A stretch of 15,887 nt of DNA from Schwartzia sp. (in: firmicutes) (GTDB lineage: Bacteria > Bacillota > Negativicutes > Selenomonadales > Selenomonadaceae): the NCBI GenBank assembly GCA_024691625.1, contig JAILNL010000219.1, positions 1-15,887 of the forward strand, read 5' to 3'. Position numbers and translations under genes: made by a program. The notes below the pieces were generated by a model. The model made no database searches. It saw only the letters and a list, made by a program, of their open reading frames with translations, and was not told the DNA's origin. This document shows, piece after piece, positions 7,462-14,325 of this stretch; within the stretch, counting starts at the first letter, position 1, and every line of letters begins with the position of its first letter.

Positions 7462-8990
7462 TGGGTTTTCCTCTTTTATCCACCGTCCTCCTGGCACCGC
7501 TTCTGATGGCACTGGTAATCTGTTTCCTGCCGCGTGAAGCCCGTGAGCAGATCCGTGTGCTTGCGGCGGCGGCTATGGGGCTGGCGACATGCCTGACTCT
7601 GTACGCTTATGCCGCGTATGATACGGCAGTTGGCGGCATGCAGTTCACAGAGCAGATTCCGTGGGTAACAGATTTAGGGGTTTCGTATTCTTTGGGAATC
7701 GACGGCATTTCTTTGCCAATGCTCCTGCTAACTGATGTTATCGGATTGGCTTCTGTGTTCAGTTCATGGAACATAGAGAAAAGAGCAAAGGAATTCTTTA
7801 TTCTGCTGCTCATCCTCATTGCAGGTGTAACAGGTACTTTTGTTGCATGCGACCTTTTCATATTCCTGCTCTGCTATGAGGTCGTTGTAATTCCTATTTA
7901 TATTATGGTGCTTATCTGGGGTTCGACGAAACGTGTTCCGAAGGAATATTCGGGCATGAAGCTGACGATTTTCCTTCTTATGGGTTCGGCGTTCATGCTT
8001 GTGGGTATTGTGTCGCTTTATCTGGGCGCGTACCCGGCAGGGCAGAGAACCTTCGATATACAGGCACTCATTATGGCAAGCCAGATGGGAAATATGAGCG
8101 CGGAATTCCAGATTTTCGTATTCCTGCTTCTTCTCACAGGCTTCGGTTCACTGCTTTCAATGTTCCCGTTCCACAGCTGGTCTCCTGACGGCTACGCGGG
8201 TGCGCCGACGGCAGTATCCATGATTCATGCCGGTGTTTTGAAGAAAATCGGAGGGTACGGTCTTATCCGACTCGGCCTCATGGTGCTTCCTCTTGGCGCG
8301 AAGTTTTGGGCACCTCTCATTGCAGGACTTGCAATGATTAACGTAATGTATGCGGCATACTGTGCTATGGTGCAGAAGGATCTCAAATACATAATCGGTT
8401 ATTCGTCCGTTTCACACATGGGCTATGTGCTCCTCGGTTTTGCGGCACTGAATGTTGTAAGCATCAGCGGCGCCATAGCCAATATGGTGGCTCACGGTAT
8501 CATGGCATCGCTGTTCTTCTCCCAGATTGGATATGTATACGAAAAAACTCACATGAGAAGCATACCTGACCTGAAGGGACTGGCACATTATTTCCCACGC
8601 GTGACTATCGGTTTTATGCTGGCAGGCATGGCTTCGGTGGGCCTTCCGGGACTCATTGAATTTGTTCCTGAGGTCACGATTTTCATGGGAACTATCGGAG
8701 TGTATCCGTTCTTTGCGGTGATCGCGATTGCGGGTATCATATTTACGGCACTCTATATTCTCCGAATGCTTGCAAAGGTGCTTTTCGGACCGAAGGACGA
8801 GCATTTTGCTAAGTATGAAGACCAGAAGGGCGTGGAGGTTCTTCCTCTTCTCCTGCTGGGACTGTTCCTCGTAGGCTTTGGTATTTTCCCTGAGCTTTTG
8901 ATGCGTGTTATTGATTCAGGAGTACAGCCTCTTGCTCCAATGCTGGCCGCACTTTCTGATGTACCTATGCTGCTGGGAGGTGGATTCTGA
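7461..8990 (+). CDS. nuoM: NADH-quinone oxidoreductase subunit M (NuoM/ND4), with altered channel residue
   Basis: Antiporter-like membrane subunit of 509 residues. Glu140 (in YEVVVIPIYIMVLIWG) matches E. coli Glu144, and Lys262 (in GVLKKIGGYGLIR) matches Lys265. The conserved lysine of the central broken helix, Lys234 in E. coli (AFAVKMAVVPLHGW), falls on Leu231 here (GFGSLLSMFPFHSW), and no nearby lysine replaces it. The following LPDAH motif reads SPDGY. Other signatures such as LKYIIGYSSVSHMGYVLLGF and GLPGLIEFVPEV are intact, so the gene does not look degraded. GGGAGGTG at 7446-7453 is the ribosome site. Both ends overlap neighbouring genes by one base. Confidence 0.96.
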   Translation: MGFPLLSTVLLAPLLMALVICFLPREAREQIRVLAAAAMGLATCLTLYAYAAYDTAVGGMQFTEQIPWVTDLGVSYSLGIDGISLPMLLLTDVIGLASVFSSWNIEKRAKEFFILLLILIAGVTGTFVACDLFIFLLCYEVVVIPIYIMVLIWGSTKRVPKEYSGMKLTIFLLMGSAFMLVGIVSLYLGAYPAGQRTFDIQALIMASQMGNMSAEFQIFVFLLLLTGFGSLLSMFPFHSWSPDGYAGAPTAVSMIHAGVLKKIGGYGLIRLGLMVLPLGAKFWAPLIAGLAMINVMYAAYCAMVQKDLKYIIGYSSVSHMGYVLLGFAALNVVSISGAIANMVAHGIMASLFFSQIGYVYEKTHMRSIPDLKGLAHYFPRVTIGFMLAGMASVGLPGLIEFVPEVTIFMGTIGVYPFFAVIAIAGIIFTALYILRMLAKVLFGPKDEHFAKYEDQKGVEVLPLLLLGLFLVGFGIFPELLMRVIDSGVQPLAPMLAALSDVPMLLGGGF

Positions 8991-10429
8991 TGAACTTCTG
9001 GGCAGTATCTACAGAGATTTTTATTCTTGTCATTATGACTGTGGCTCTGGCGGTGGATCTCGTTCTTCCGAAGAAGGAGACACGCAGGGGTATAGGCTAT
9101 CTCGTCATTTCGGGCCTTTTGGCTGCTCTTGTATATACCTTCGGGCTTTATCATACGGGACCGAGCATGACCTTCTTTGACGGGCTGTTTTTAGAGGACA
9201 ATTATGCACTTTTCTTTAAGCAGCTGTTTATCCTCGGAATGCTTTTCAGCGTCCTTTTCTCACTTGATTATGTTGAGAAAAATATAAAGAGTCCAGGTGA
9301 GTTTTATACACTTTTGATGGCAGCGCTTCTTGGAATGTGTGTAATGGCCTCGGCAAACGACTTGCTTACCATGTTTGTAGGACTCGAGCTTATGACGGTC
9401 TCCTTCTATGTCCTTGTGGGGCAGCGTATGGATGTGCCGGATTCAGGCGAGGCATCGGTAAAATATTTGGTTGTCGGAGCCGGTTCCACAGCCGTTATGC
9501 TTTATGGCATCAGTCTTGTTTACGGTGCAACAGGAAGCCTTGATTTTGCTGTTATCTGCAGAAGCATCCAGATGGTATTTTCCATTGGTCTTGCGGGCAT
9601 TGTGCTTGTAATGATCGGTTTCTTTTTCAAACTGTCGGTTATTCCGTTTCATATGTGGGCACCTGATGTTTATCAGGGTGCACCGACACCTGTTACGGCA
9701 CTTTTGGCTATGGGCTCGAAGGCAGCAGGAATAGCGGTATTTATGCGCGCACTGTATGCAGCGTTCCCGCTTCTTGGCGGATATTGGATACCTTTATTGG
9801 CAGTGTTTGCGGCAATATGTATGGTTGGCGGCAATATAATGGCGATACGTCAGACAGACGTGAAACGTATGCTGGCATATTCTTCAATCGCACAGGCAGG
9901 TTACATGATGTGCGGTATAGCATCGGCAGATGCTGCGGGAATGAAAGCAGTTCTGTTCTACGCAATGCTTTATGTATTTGCTAATGTGGGTGCTTTTGCG
10001 GTGCTTACATGCGTTGAAGTATACCGCGGCGGTACAACGCATACGCATCTGACAGGCCTTGCTCAGTCGGCTCCGCTTCTTGCGGCAGTAATGACGGTAT
10101 CGCTGCTTTCCATGGCAGGTATACCGCCTACGGCAGGCTTCTCGGGTAAAATGTATATTTTTACGGCAGCAGTTGAACGCGGATATCTGTGGCTGGCATT
10201 TATAGGCTTTTTAATGTCCATGATTTCCGTTTACTACTATCTGCTTGTTGCGAAAGCTATGTACAGAGACCTCACGCCTGAGGAAGAAACGGCTAACACG
10301 GCGTTCAGAATACCCTTTGGTGTGCGTGCGACGGTACTGCTTTCTGTCATAGCTACTGTCGGTACGGGTATATATCCTGAGCTTCTTGCTATGCTCACAA
10401 ATCTTGCAAGTCAGACCTTTATGCGATAA
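8990..10429 (+). CDS. nuoN: NADH-quinone oxidoreductase subunit N (NuoN/ND2)
   Basis: Third antiporter-like membrane subunit, next to NuoK and NuoM, and the last gene of the operon. The 479-residue product keeps the channel residues: Glu133 in MFVGLELMTVSFYVL, Lys214 in GFFFKLSVIPFHMWAPDVYQ, and the lysine in LLAMGSKAAGIAVF. VKRMLAYSSIAQAGYMM and SMAGIPPTAGFSGKMYIF are further family motifs. The ATG overlaps the nuoM stop by one base (TGATG) and follows GGGAGGTGG at 8975-8983, the same arrangement as at the nuoL-nuoM junction. A terminator begins about 20 bases after the stop. No nuoE, F or G follows. Confidence 0.97.
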   Translation: MNFWAVSTEIFILVIMTVALAVDLVLPKKETRRGIGYLVISGLLAALVYTFGLYHTGPSMTFFDGLFLEDNYALFFKQLFILGMLFSVLFSLDYVEKNIKSPGEFYTLLMAALLGMCVMASANDLLTMFVGLELMTVSFYVLVGQRMDVPDSGEASVKYLVVGAGSTAVMLYGISLVYGATGSLDFAVICRSIQMVFSIGLAGIVLVMIGFFFKLSVIPFHMWAPDVYQGAPTPVTALLAMGSKAAGIAVFMRALYAAFPLLGGYWIPLLAVFAAICMVGGNIMAIRQTDVKRMLAYSSIAQAGYMMCGIASADAAGMKAVLFYAMLYVFANVGAFAVLTCVEVYRGGTTHTHLTGLAQSAPLLAAVMTVSLLSMAGIPPTAGFSGKMYIFTAAVERGYLWLAFIGFLMSMISVYYYLLVAKAMYRDLTPEEETANTAFRIPFGVRATVLLSVIATVGTGIYPELLAMLTNLASQTFMR

Positions 10430-10448
10430 AAAATACATGCTTTACATG

Positions 10449-10480
10449 CACCCCGTTCGTTGTGACGGGGTGTTTTTCTT
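10449..10480 (+). terminator. Terminator of the nuo operon
   Basis: CACCCCGT (10449-10456) pairs with ACGGGGTG (10465-10472) around an 8-base loop, followed by TTTTTCTT. A GC-rich stem plus a T-run directly after nuoN marks the end of the eleven-gene transcript. Confidence 0.92.
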
Positions 10481-10489
10481 TTGAAGAAT

Positions 10490-10498
10490 TGGTATACT
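10490..10498 (+). promoter_or_regulatory. Extended -10 promoter for the DUF523 gene
   Basis: TGGTATACT has the TG-N-TATACT form of an extended -10 element, about 33 bases upstream of the next start codon. No good -35 is visible because the upstream bases are the nuo terminator, but extended -10 promoters can do without one. Confidence 0.5.
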
Positions 10499-10531
10499 GA
10501 TTAAAGTGAATAAAAATTTTGGAGGAACAGT

Positions 10532-11023
10532 ATGATTCTTGTAAGCGCCTGCCTGTTGGGGCAGAAGGTAAAATATGACGGCGGAGATAATTTGCAGGAG
10601 CTTTTGAAGGAAGCGGAAAAAGAGGGACGCTTTGTGCCTGTTTGCCCTGAAACATTTGGAGGACTTCAGCGCCCGAGGGAGCCGGTGGAGATACAGAACG
10701 GTGTGGGAGAGGACGTGCTGGAAAATCGTGCGGCAGTGCAGAGCCCGAAAGGAAAAGACTGTACGGCTGAATTTCTCCGTGGCGCAGAGATTGTGTTTGA
10801 GACAGCAAAGAAGCATAATGCGCGCGTCGCAATATTAAAGGAGAGCAGTCCTTCATGCGGGGTGAATACTGTTTATGACGGCACATTTTCACACACTAAG
10901 ATAAAAGGGCAGGGCGTATGTGCTGCGCTTTTGAAAAGAAACGGTATTCAGCTTTATTCGGAAAAGGATATAACGAAAGAGCTGCTGACGAAGCTGATTG
11001 AAGAAGATAAGCGTGAAAATTGA
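10532..11023 (+). CDS. DUF523 family protein
   Basis: A 163-residue soluble protein matching the DUF523 (COG1683) pattern. It opens with MILVSACLLG and KYDG, followed by VCPETFGGLQRPREPVEI near residue 40, then a conserved Gly-Ala-rich helix, AILKESSPSCG near residue 100, VYDGTFSHTKIKGQGVCAAL, and a charged C-terminus. The cysteines in SACLLG, VCPE and SPSCG are the conserved ones. As I recall, the family has no established biochemical role, so none is assigned. GGAGG at 10520-10524 precedes the ATG by 7 bases. The gene stands alone between the nuo terminator and the RNA locus. Its stop codon overlaps the -35 of the next promoter and I see no separate terminator for it. Confidence 0.92.
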   Translation: MILVSACLLGQKVKYDGGDNLQELLKEAEKEGRFVPVCPETFGGLQRPREPVEIQNGVGEDVLENRAAVQSPKGKDCTAEFLRGAEIVFETAKKHNARVAILKESSPSCGVNTVYDGTFSHTKIKGQGVCAALLKRNGIQLYSEKDITKELLTKLIEEDKREN

Positions 11024-11048
11024 CATAGTTTATTGTTCATGCTAGAAT
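11020..11048 (+). promoter_or_regulatory. Very strong sigma-A promoter (RNA locus, P1)
   Basis: TTGACA (11020-11025) is a perfect -35 and overlaps the DUF523 stop codon. After 17 bases comes TAGAAT (11043-11048), preceded by TGC, giving an extended -10 as well. Transcription would start near 11055 and run into the hairpin RNA. Confidence 0.8.
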
Positions 11049-11077
11049 TGCAACATTGATTTGCTAAAGTATATAAT
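11048..11077 (+). promoter_or_regulatory. Second promoter for the hairpin RNA (P2)
   Basis: TTGCAA (11048-11053), an 18-base spacer and a perfect TATAAT (11072-11077) form a second good promoter. Its start would be near 11084, about 10 bases before the tRNA-like GCGGGCG sequence. The region around its -10 (ATAATCATA, 11073-11081) is repeated in front of the real tRNA-Leu at 11201-11209. Confidence 0.6.
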
Positions 11078-11090
11078 CATAAGGTTGATA

Positions 11091-11105
11091 AATGCGGGCG
11101 TGGCG
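11091..11105 (+). repeat. Direct repeat of the tRNA-Leu 5' end (copy 1; copy 2 at 11218-11232)
   Basis: AATGCGGGCGTGGCG occurs at 11091-11105 and again at 11218-11232, where it spans the 5' end of tRNA-Leu. Upstream, ATAATCATA occurs at 11073-11081 and 11201-11209 at nearly the same distance. The two matched blocks suggest a partial tandem duplication of a promoter plus tRNA 5' end. Confidence 0.8.
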
Positions 11106-11164
11106 TATCGCAGGCACTTGCTGCTTTAGCAGCTTAGTGAATGCCTACTGGCCACGCTGTGGAG

Positions 11165-11196
11165 CGGTACTTTGGTTTGCCGAAGTGCTGATTTTT
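11165..11196 (+). terminator. Terminator of the candidate small RNA
   Basis: CGGTACTTTGG (11165-11175) pairs with CCGAAGTGCTG (11180-11190), including three G-U wobbles, around a TTTG loop. ATTTTTAT follows. This separates the hairpin RNA from the tRNA-Leu only about 25 bases downstream. Confidence 0.75.
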
Positions 11197-11205
11197 ATAC
11201 ATAAT
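11177..11205 (+). promoter_or_regulatory. Candidate promoter of tRNA-Leu
   Basis: TTGCCG (11177-11182), 17 bases, then CATAAT (11200-11205) would start transcription about 8 bases before the tRNA. The -35 lies within the terminator hairpin of the upstream RNA. Readthrough from P1/P2 is the alternative source of the tRNA. Confidence 0.45.
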
Positions 11206-11220
11206 CATATTCAATAGAAT

Positions 11221-11305
11221 GCGGGCGTGGCGGAACTGGCAGACGCGCTGGACTTAGGATCCAGTGCCGCAAGGCGTGGAGGTTCGACCCCTCTCGTCCG
11301 CACCA
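11221..11305 (+). tRNA. tRNA-Leu (anticodon UAG)
   Basis: This is a complete cloverleaf. The acceptor GCGGGCG pairs with CGTCCGC, including one G-U pair. The D-arm is GCG/CGC with GG in the loop. The anticodon stem CTGGA/TCCAG encloses loop CTTAGGA, giving anticodon TAG. A long variable arm around GCCGCAAGGC marks a class II tRNA, and the T-arm contains GGTTCGACC. The discriminator base is A and the 3' CCA is encoded. The anticodon reads CUN leucine codons. Confidence 0.97.
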
Positions 11306-11314
11306 GAAATTTTT

Positions 11315-11345
11315 GCTCTGTCGAATGCGGCAGAGCTTTCTTTTA
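11315..11345 (+). terminator. Terminator after tRNA-Leu
   Basis: GCTCTGTC (11315-11322) pairs with GGCAGAGC (11329-11336), with one G-U pair, around a 6-base loop. TTTCTTTTATT follows. It ends the tRNA transcript just before the valS promoter. Confidence 0.85.
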
Positions 11346-11349
11346 TTCG

Positions 11350-11378
11350 TTGCAAACTCTTCGGTGTTATGCTAAGAT
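11350..11378 (+). promoter_or_regulatory. Promoter of the T-box-valS transcript
   Basis: TTGCAA (11350-11355), a 17-base spacer and TAAGAT (11373-11378) preceded by TGC form an extended -10 promoter much like P1 at 11020. The start would be near 11385, directly before the T-box Stem I. Confidence 0.7.
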
Positions 11379-11384
11379 AGCGTA

Positions 11385-11630
11385 TATGGGATAATACAGT
11401 TTATAAGCGATGAAGAAGAGGAGTACACGGTCGGGCGGTTCAGAGAAGGAACGGTTGGTGTGAGTTCCCGCGCAGGATAGTGGAAGGTCGCTTCGGAGTT
11501 TCCCTGCAGAATTGAGTAAGCAGCGGCGCGCGACGGCGTTATTGTCTTGAGCCGGAGAATCTCTCCGGGAATTTTGGTGGTACCACGAAAGTAGGCTCTT
11601 TCGTCCAGATGGACGAAAGAGCTTTTTTTA
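11385..11630 (+). promoter_or_regulatory. T-box riboswitch (valine) controlling valS
   Basis: The leader senses uncharged tRNA-Val and decides between termination and antitermination. Stem I shows the conserved GAAGAAGAGGAGTA block (11412-11425) and the distal GGTTGGTGTGAG (11453-11464). The specifier position is read as GTC (11487-11489), a valine codon. It follows GAAG and precedes GCTT, which pairs with AAGC at 11405-11408. The T-box bulge TGGTGGTACCACG (11575-11587) contains TGGT, complementary to a tRNA 3' end ACCA, so the expected discriminator base is A. The downstream valS gene agrees with the valine specifier. The specifier assignment is by alignment of spacing with known T-boxes from memory. 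Confidence 0.93.
11595..11629 (+). terminator. T-box regulated terminator
   Basis: GCTCTTTCGTCC (11595-11606) pairs perfectly with GGACGAAAGAGC (11611-11622) around AGAT, followed by seven T. The 5' strand can instead pair with ACGAAAG (11585-11591), part of the antiterminator region, so binding of uncharged tRNA would prevent termination. It ends 30 bases before the valS start codon. Confidence 0.93.
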
Positions 11631-11659
11631 TTTTGGTTCACACAACAGGAGGAAAAAGA

Positions 11660-14317
11660 ATGTCAGAAGAAAGCAACATCCCTAAGGTCTATGACCCGAA
11701 ATCATTTGAGAAAAAATGGTATGACTACTGGGAGGAAAATAACCTTTTCCACGCGGAAGTAGAAGAGGATAAAGATCCGTACAGTATCGTTATTCCGCCA
11801 CCGAATGTTACGGGGCAGCTGCACATGGGCCATGCTATGGATAATACATTGCAGGATATTTTGATTCGCTGGCGCCGCATGCAGGGATATAATACGCTCT
11901 GGATGCCGGGCTGCGACCATGCGGGCATAGCAACACAGGCAAAGGTTGAAGAGGCACTTCGCAAGGAAGGAAAAAGCCGTTATGACCTGGGCCGCGAGAA
12001 ATTCCTTGAGCGTGTATGGGCATGGAAGGAAGAATACGGCAACCGTATCATGTTCCAGCTCCGTACCCTGGGGTCTTCCTGCGACTGGGAACGTCAGCGT
12101 TTCACCATGGATGAAGGCTGCTCCCGCGCAGTACGTGAGGTTTTCGTAAGCCTCTACGAAAAAGGTCTGATTTATCAGGGCACGCGTATAACGAACTGGT
12201 GCCCACGCTGCAACACGGCGCTTTCGGATATTGAGGTCGAGCACGAGACAGAGCAGGGACATCTCTGGCATCTGCGTTATAAATTCAAGGATTCGGACGA
12301 ATATGTTGAAATCGCTACGACACGTCCTGAGACAATGTTCGGTGATACGGGCGTTGCAGTCCATCCTGATGATGAGCGTTATAAGCATCTCGTAGGAAAA
12401 ACATTGATTCTTCCTATAGTAAATCGTGAGATTCCTCTGTTTGCTGATGAGTATGTTGACCCGAAATTCGGAACAGGTGCAGTAAAGGTTACTCCTGCAC
12501 ACGACTCGAACGACTTTGAGATGGGCGAGCGTCATAATCTCGAGCAGATTAAGGTTATCAACAACGACGGCACAATGGGCGCAGGAGCAGGCAAATACGA
12601 GGGCCTTGACCGCTATGAATGCCGCAAAAAGCTCGTCAAAGAGCTTGAGGAGCTCGGTGTACTCGTTTCCACAGAGGAGCATGAGCATGCAGTCGGTCAC
12701 TGCTCGCGCTGCGATACGACAGTTGAACCGCTTGTTTCCAAGCAGTGGTTCGTCAAGATGGAATCTCTGGCAAAACCTGCTATTGAGGCAGTAAAAGACG
12801 GTCGTATTAAATTCGTACCTGAGCGTTTTACGAAAATTTACATCAGCTGGCTTGAGAATATCCGCGACTGGTGTATTTCCCGCCAGCTTTGGTGGGGTCA
12901 CCGTATTCCTGCATGGTATTGCGATGATTGCGGTGAGACTGCGGTATCCCGTACTGATCTTACGGAATGTCCGCACTGCCACAGCAAGCATATCCATCAG
13001 GACGAGGATGTACTTGATACATGGTTCAGCTCCGGCCTATGGCCTTTTGAAACTATGGGCTGGCCTGACAACACACCTGAGCTCAAGCAGTTCTACCCGA
13101 CGGCTACGCTGGTTACGGGCTACGATATCATCTTCTTCTGGGTTGCACGTATGGTCATGATGGGCCTTGAATTCGGAAAGGATATTCCTTTCCACCATGT
13201 ATTTATCCATGGTCTTGTCCGCGACAGCCAGGGCCGCAAGATGTCAAAATCTCTCGGCAACGGTATCGACCCTGTTGAGGTTATTGACAAATACGGCGCG
13301 GATACACTGCGCTTCATGCTCATTACGGGCAATACTCCGGGAAATGACATGCGGTTCTACTGGGAGCGTGTTGAGTCTGCCCGTAACTTTGCAAATAAGC
13401 TTTGGAATGCTTCACGCTTCATGCTTATGAATCTTGAGGGCTTTGATAACAGCTTTGTCCCTGAGGACTCGGATTACACACTGGCTGACCGCTGGATTCT
13501 CAGCCGTTATGCGAAAACTGTTGCGGGAGTCACAGAAAATCTTGAGAAATTCGAGCTTGGCGAAGCTGCACGCTCCATTTATGAATTTATCTGGAGCGAG
13601 CTCTGCGATTGGTATATCGAGCTTGTAAAAGCACGTCTTTACGACAAGGACAACGCACGTCCGCGTCAGACGGCACAGTACGTCCTGGGCTATGTTCTCG
13701 AGCATACGCTTCGACTTCTGCATCCTTTCATGCCGTTCATCACAGAGGAAATCTGGCAGCATATTCCGCATGAAGGCAAGAGCATCATGGTTACTGAGTG
13801 GCCGAAGAATGAAGAGGCTAAACTTGACGAGGCAGCAGAGACAAATATGACGGCCGTTATGGATACAATAAAGGCTATCCGCAACATGCGTGCGGAGGTT
13901 AATGCAGTACCGGGCCGCAAGAGTGAGGCTATTCTCCATTTTGCTGATGAAAGCCTTTCAAAGATTTTCTCCGAAAACGAGGCATATTTGCGCGTACTTG
14001 CTGATGCAGAGCCTGTAACGATTCTTCCGGCAGATGCTGCCAAGCCCGAAAATGCTATGACTGCTGCTGTAAGCGGTGTTGAAATTTATCTTCCGCTCAA
14101 AGGACTTATTGATGTTGAGAAGGAGACGGCACGTCTTACAAAAGAGCTTGAGAACTTGGATAAGGAAATCAAGCGCGCAGCCGGAAAGCTGTCCAACCAG
14201 GGCTTTGTTGCAAAAGCTCCGGCTGATGTTGTAGAAAAAGAACGCGCAAAGCAGAAGGAATATGAGGAGAAGAAAGCAGTAGTTGCCGAACGCCTCAAAT
14301 ACCTTGCGACGCTTTGA
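11660..14317 (+). CDS. valS: Valine--tRNA ligase (ValRS)
   Basis: Class I aminoacyl-tRNA synthetase that charges tRNA-Val in the cytoplasm. The 885-residue length is normal. The nucleotide-binding HIGH motif is HMGH (55-58) after PPPNVTGQL, and KMSKS lies at 527-531. The editing domain has TTRPETM at 220-226, which helps remove mischarged threonine. Two CxxC pairs (Cys421/424 and Cys437/440) in the insertion after WWGHRIPAW suggest a zinc site. The anticodon-binding domain follows, from about [10 protein letters not shown]. The last 65 residues form the charged coiled coil that binds the tRNA. ATG 11660 has AGGAGG at 11647-11652; the open frame upstream lies in the terminator and is not coding. 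Expression is set by the valine T-box. folC follows immediately. Confidence 0.98.
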   Translation: MSEESNIPKVYDPKSFEKKWYDYWEENNLFHAEVEEDKDPYSIVIPPPNVTGQLHMGHAMDNTLQDILIRWRRMQGYNTLWMPGCDHAGIATQAKVEEALRKEGKSRYDLGREKFLERVWAWKEEYGNRIMFQLRTLGSSCDWERQRFTMDEGCSRAVREVFVSLYEKGLIYQGTRITNWCPRCNTALSDIEVEHETEQGHLWHLRYKFKDSDEYVEIATTRPETMFGDTGVAVHPDDERYKHLVGKTLILPIVNREIPLFADEYVDPKFGTGAVKVTPAHDSNDFEMGERHNLEQIKVINNDGTMGAGAGKYEGLDRYECRKKLVKELEELGVLVSTEEHEHAVGHCSRCDTTVEPLVSKQWFVKMESLAKPAIEAVKDGRIKFVPERFTKIYISWLENIRDWCISRQLWWGHRIPAWYCDDCGETAVSRTDLTECPHCHSKHIHQDEDVLDTWFSSGLWPFETMGWPDNTPELKQFYPTATLVTGYDIIFFWVARMVMMGLEFGKDIPFHHVFIHGLVRDSQGRKMSKSLGNGIDPVEVIDKYGADTLRFMLITGNTPGNDMRFYWERVESARNFANKLWNASRFMLMNLEGFDNSFVPEDSDYTLADRWILSRYAKTVAGVTENLEKFELGEAARSIYEFIWSELCDWYIELVKARLYDKDNARPRQTAQYVLGYVLEHTLRLLHPFMPFITEEIWQHIPHEGKSIMVTEWPKNEEAKLDEAAETNMTAVMDTIKAIRNMRAEVNAVPGRKSEAILHFADESLSKIFSENEAYLRVLADAEPVTILPADAAKPENAMTAAVSGVEIYLPLKGLIDVEKETARLTKELENLDKEIKRAAGKLSNQGFVAKAPADVVEKERAKQKEYEEKKAVVAERLKYLATL

Positions 14318-14325
14318 GGAATGTC

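Larger units (their letters stand above)
11084..11197 (+). ncRNA. Candidate small structured RNA with a tRNA-Leu-like 5' end
   Basis: No protein is encoded here, yet strong promoters precede it and a terminator follows it. The RNA begins with GCGGGCGTGGCG, identical to the first 12 bases of the tRNA-Leu 127 bases downstream. It then diverges into a nested hairpin. GCGTGGC (11098-11104) pairs with GCCACGC (11151-11157), AGGCA (11112-11116) with TGCCT (11142-11146), and GCTGC (11120-11124) with GCAGC (11129-11133) around a TTTA loop. A terminator hairpin follows. The bases used as tRNA acceptor and D-stem in the true tRNA are here partly taken into the basal helix. It has no T-arm or CCA, so it is not a tRNA. 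I do not recognise it as a known RNA family. Confidence 0.55.

Noticed and set aside
6271..7512. Long open frame of about 410 codons on the minus strand across nuoL and the start of nuoM
   Set aside because: It is antisense to clear nuoL sequence. The product is basic, with no domain or hydrophobic pattern, as expected for the complement of a membrane-protein gene.
11094..11197. A second tRNA-Leu or a small SRP RNA
   Set aside because: The GCGGGCG start matches tRNA-Leu, but there is no 3' acceptor strand, T-arm, anticodon arm or CCA. The GGAAG/GCAG asymmetrical loop of SRP RNA is also missing.
11702..12997. Long open frame of about 430 codons on the minus strand inside valS
   Set aside because: It lies wholly antisense to well-conserved valS codons, has no ribosome site or family motif, and its composition is that of a reverse-strand shadow.
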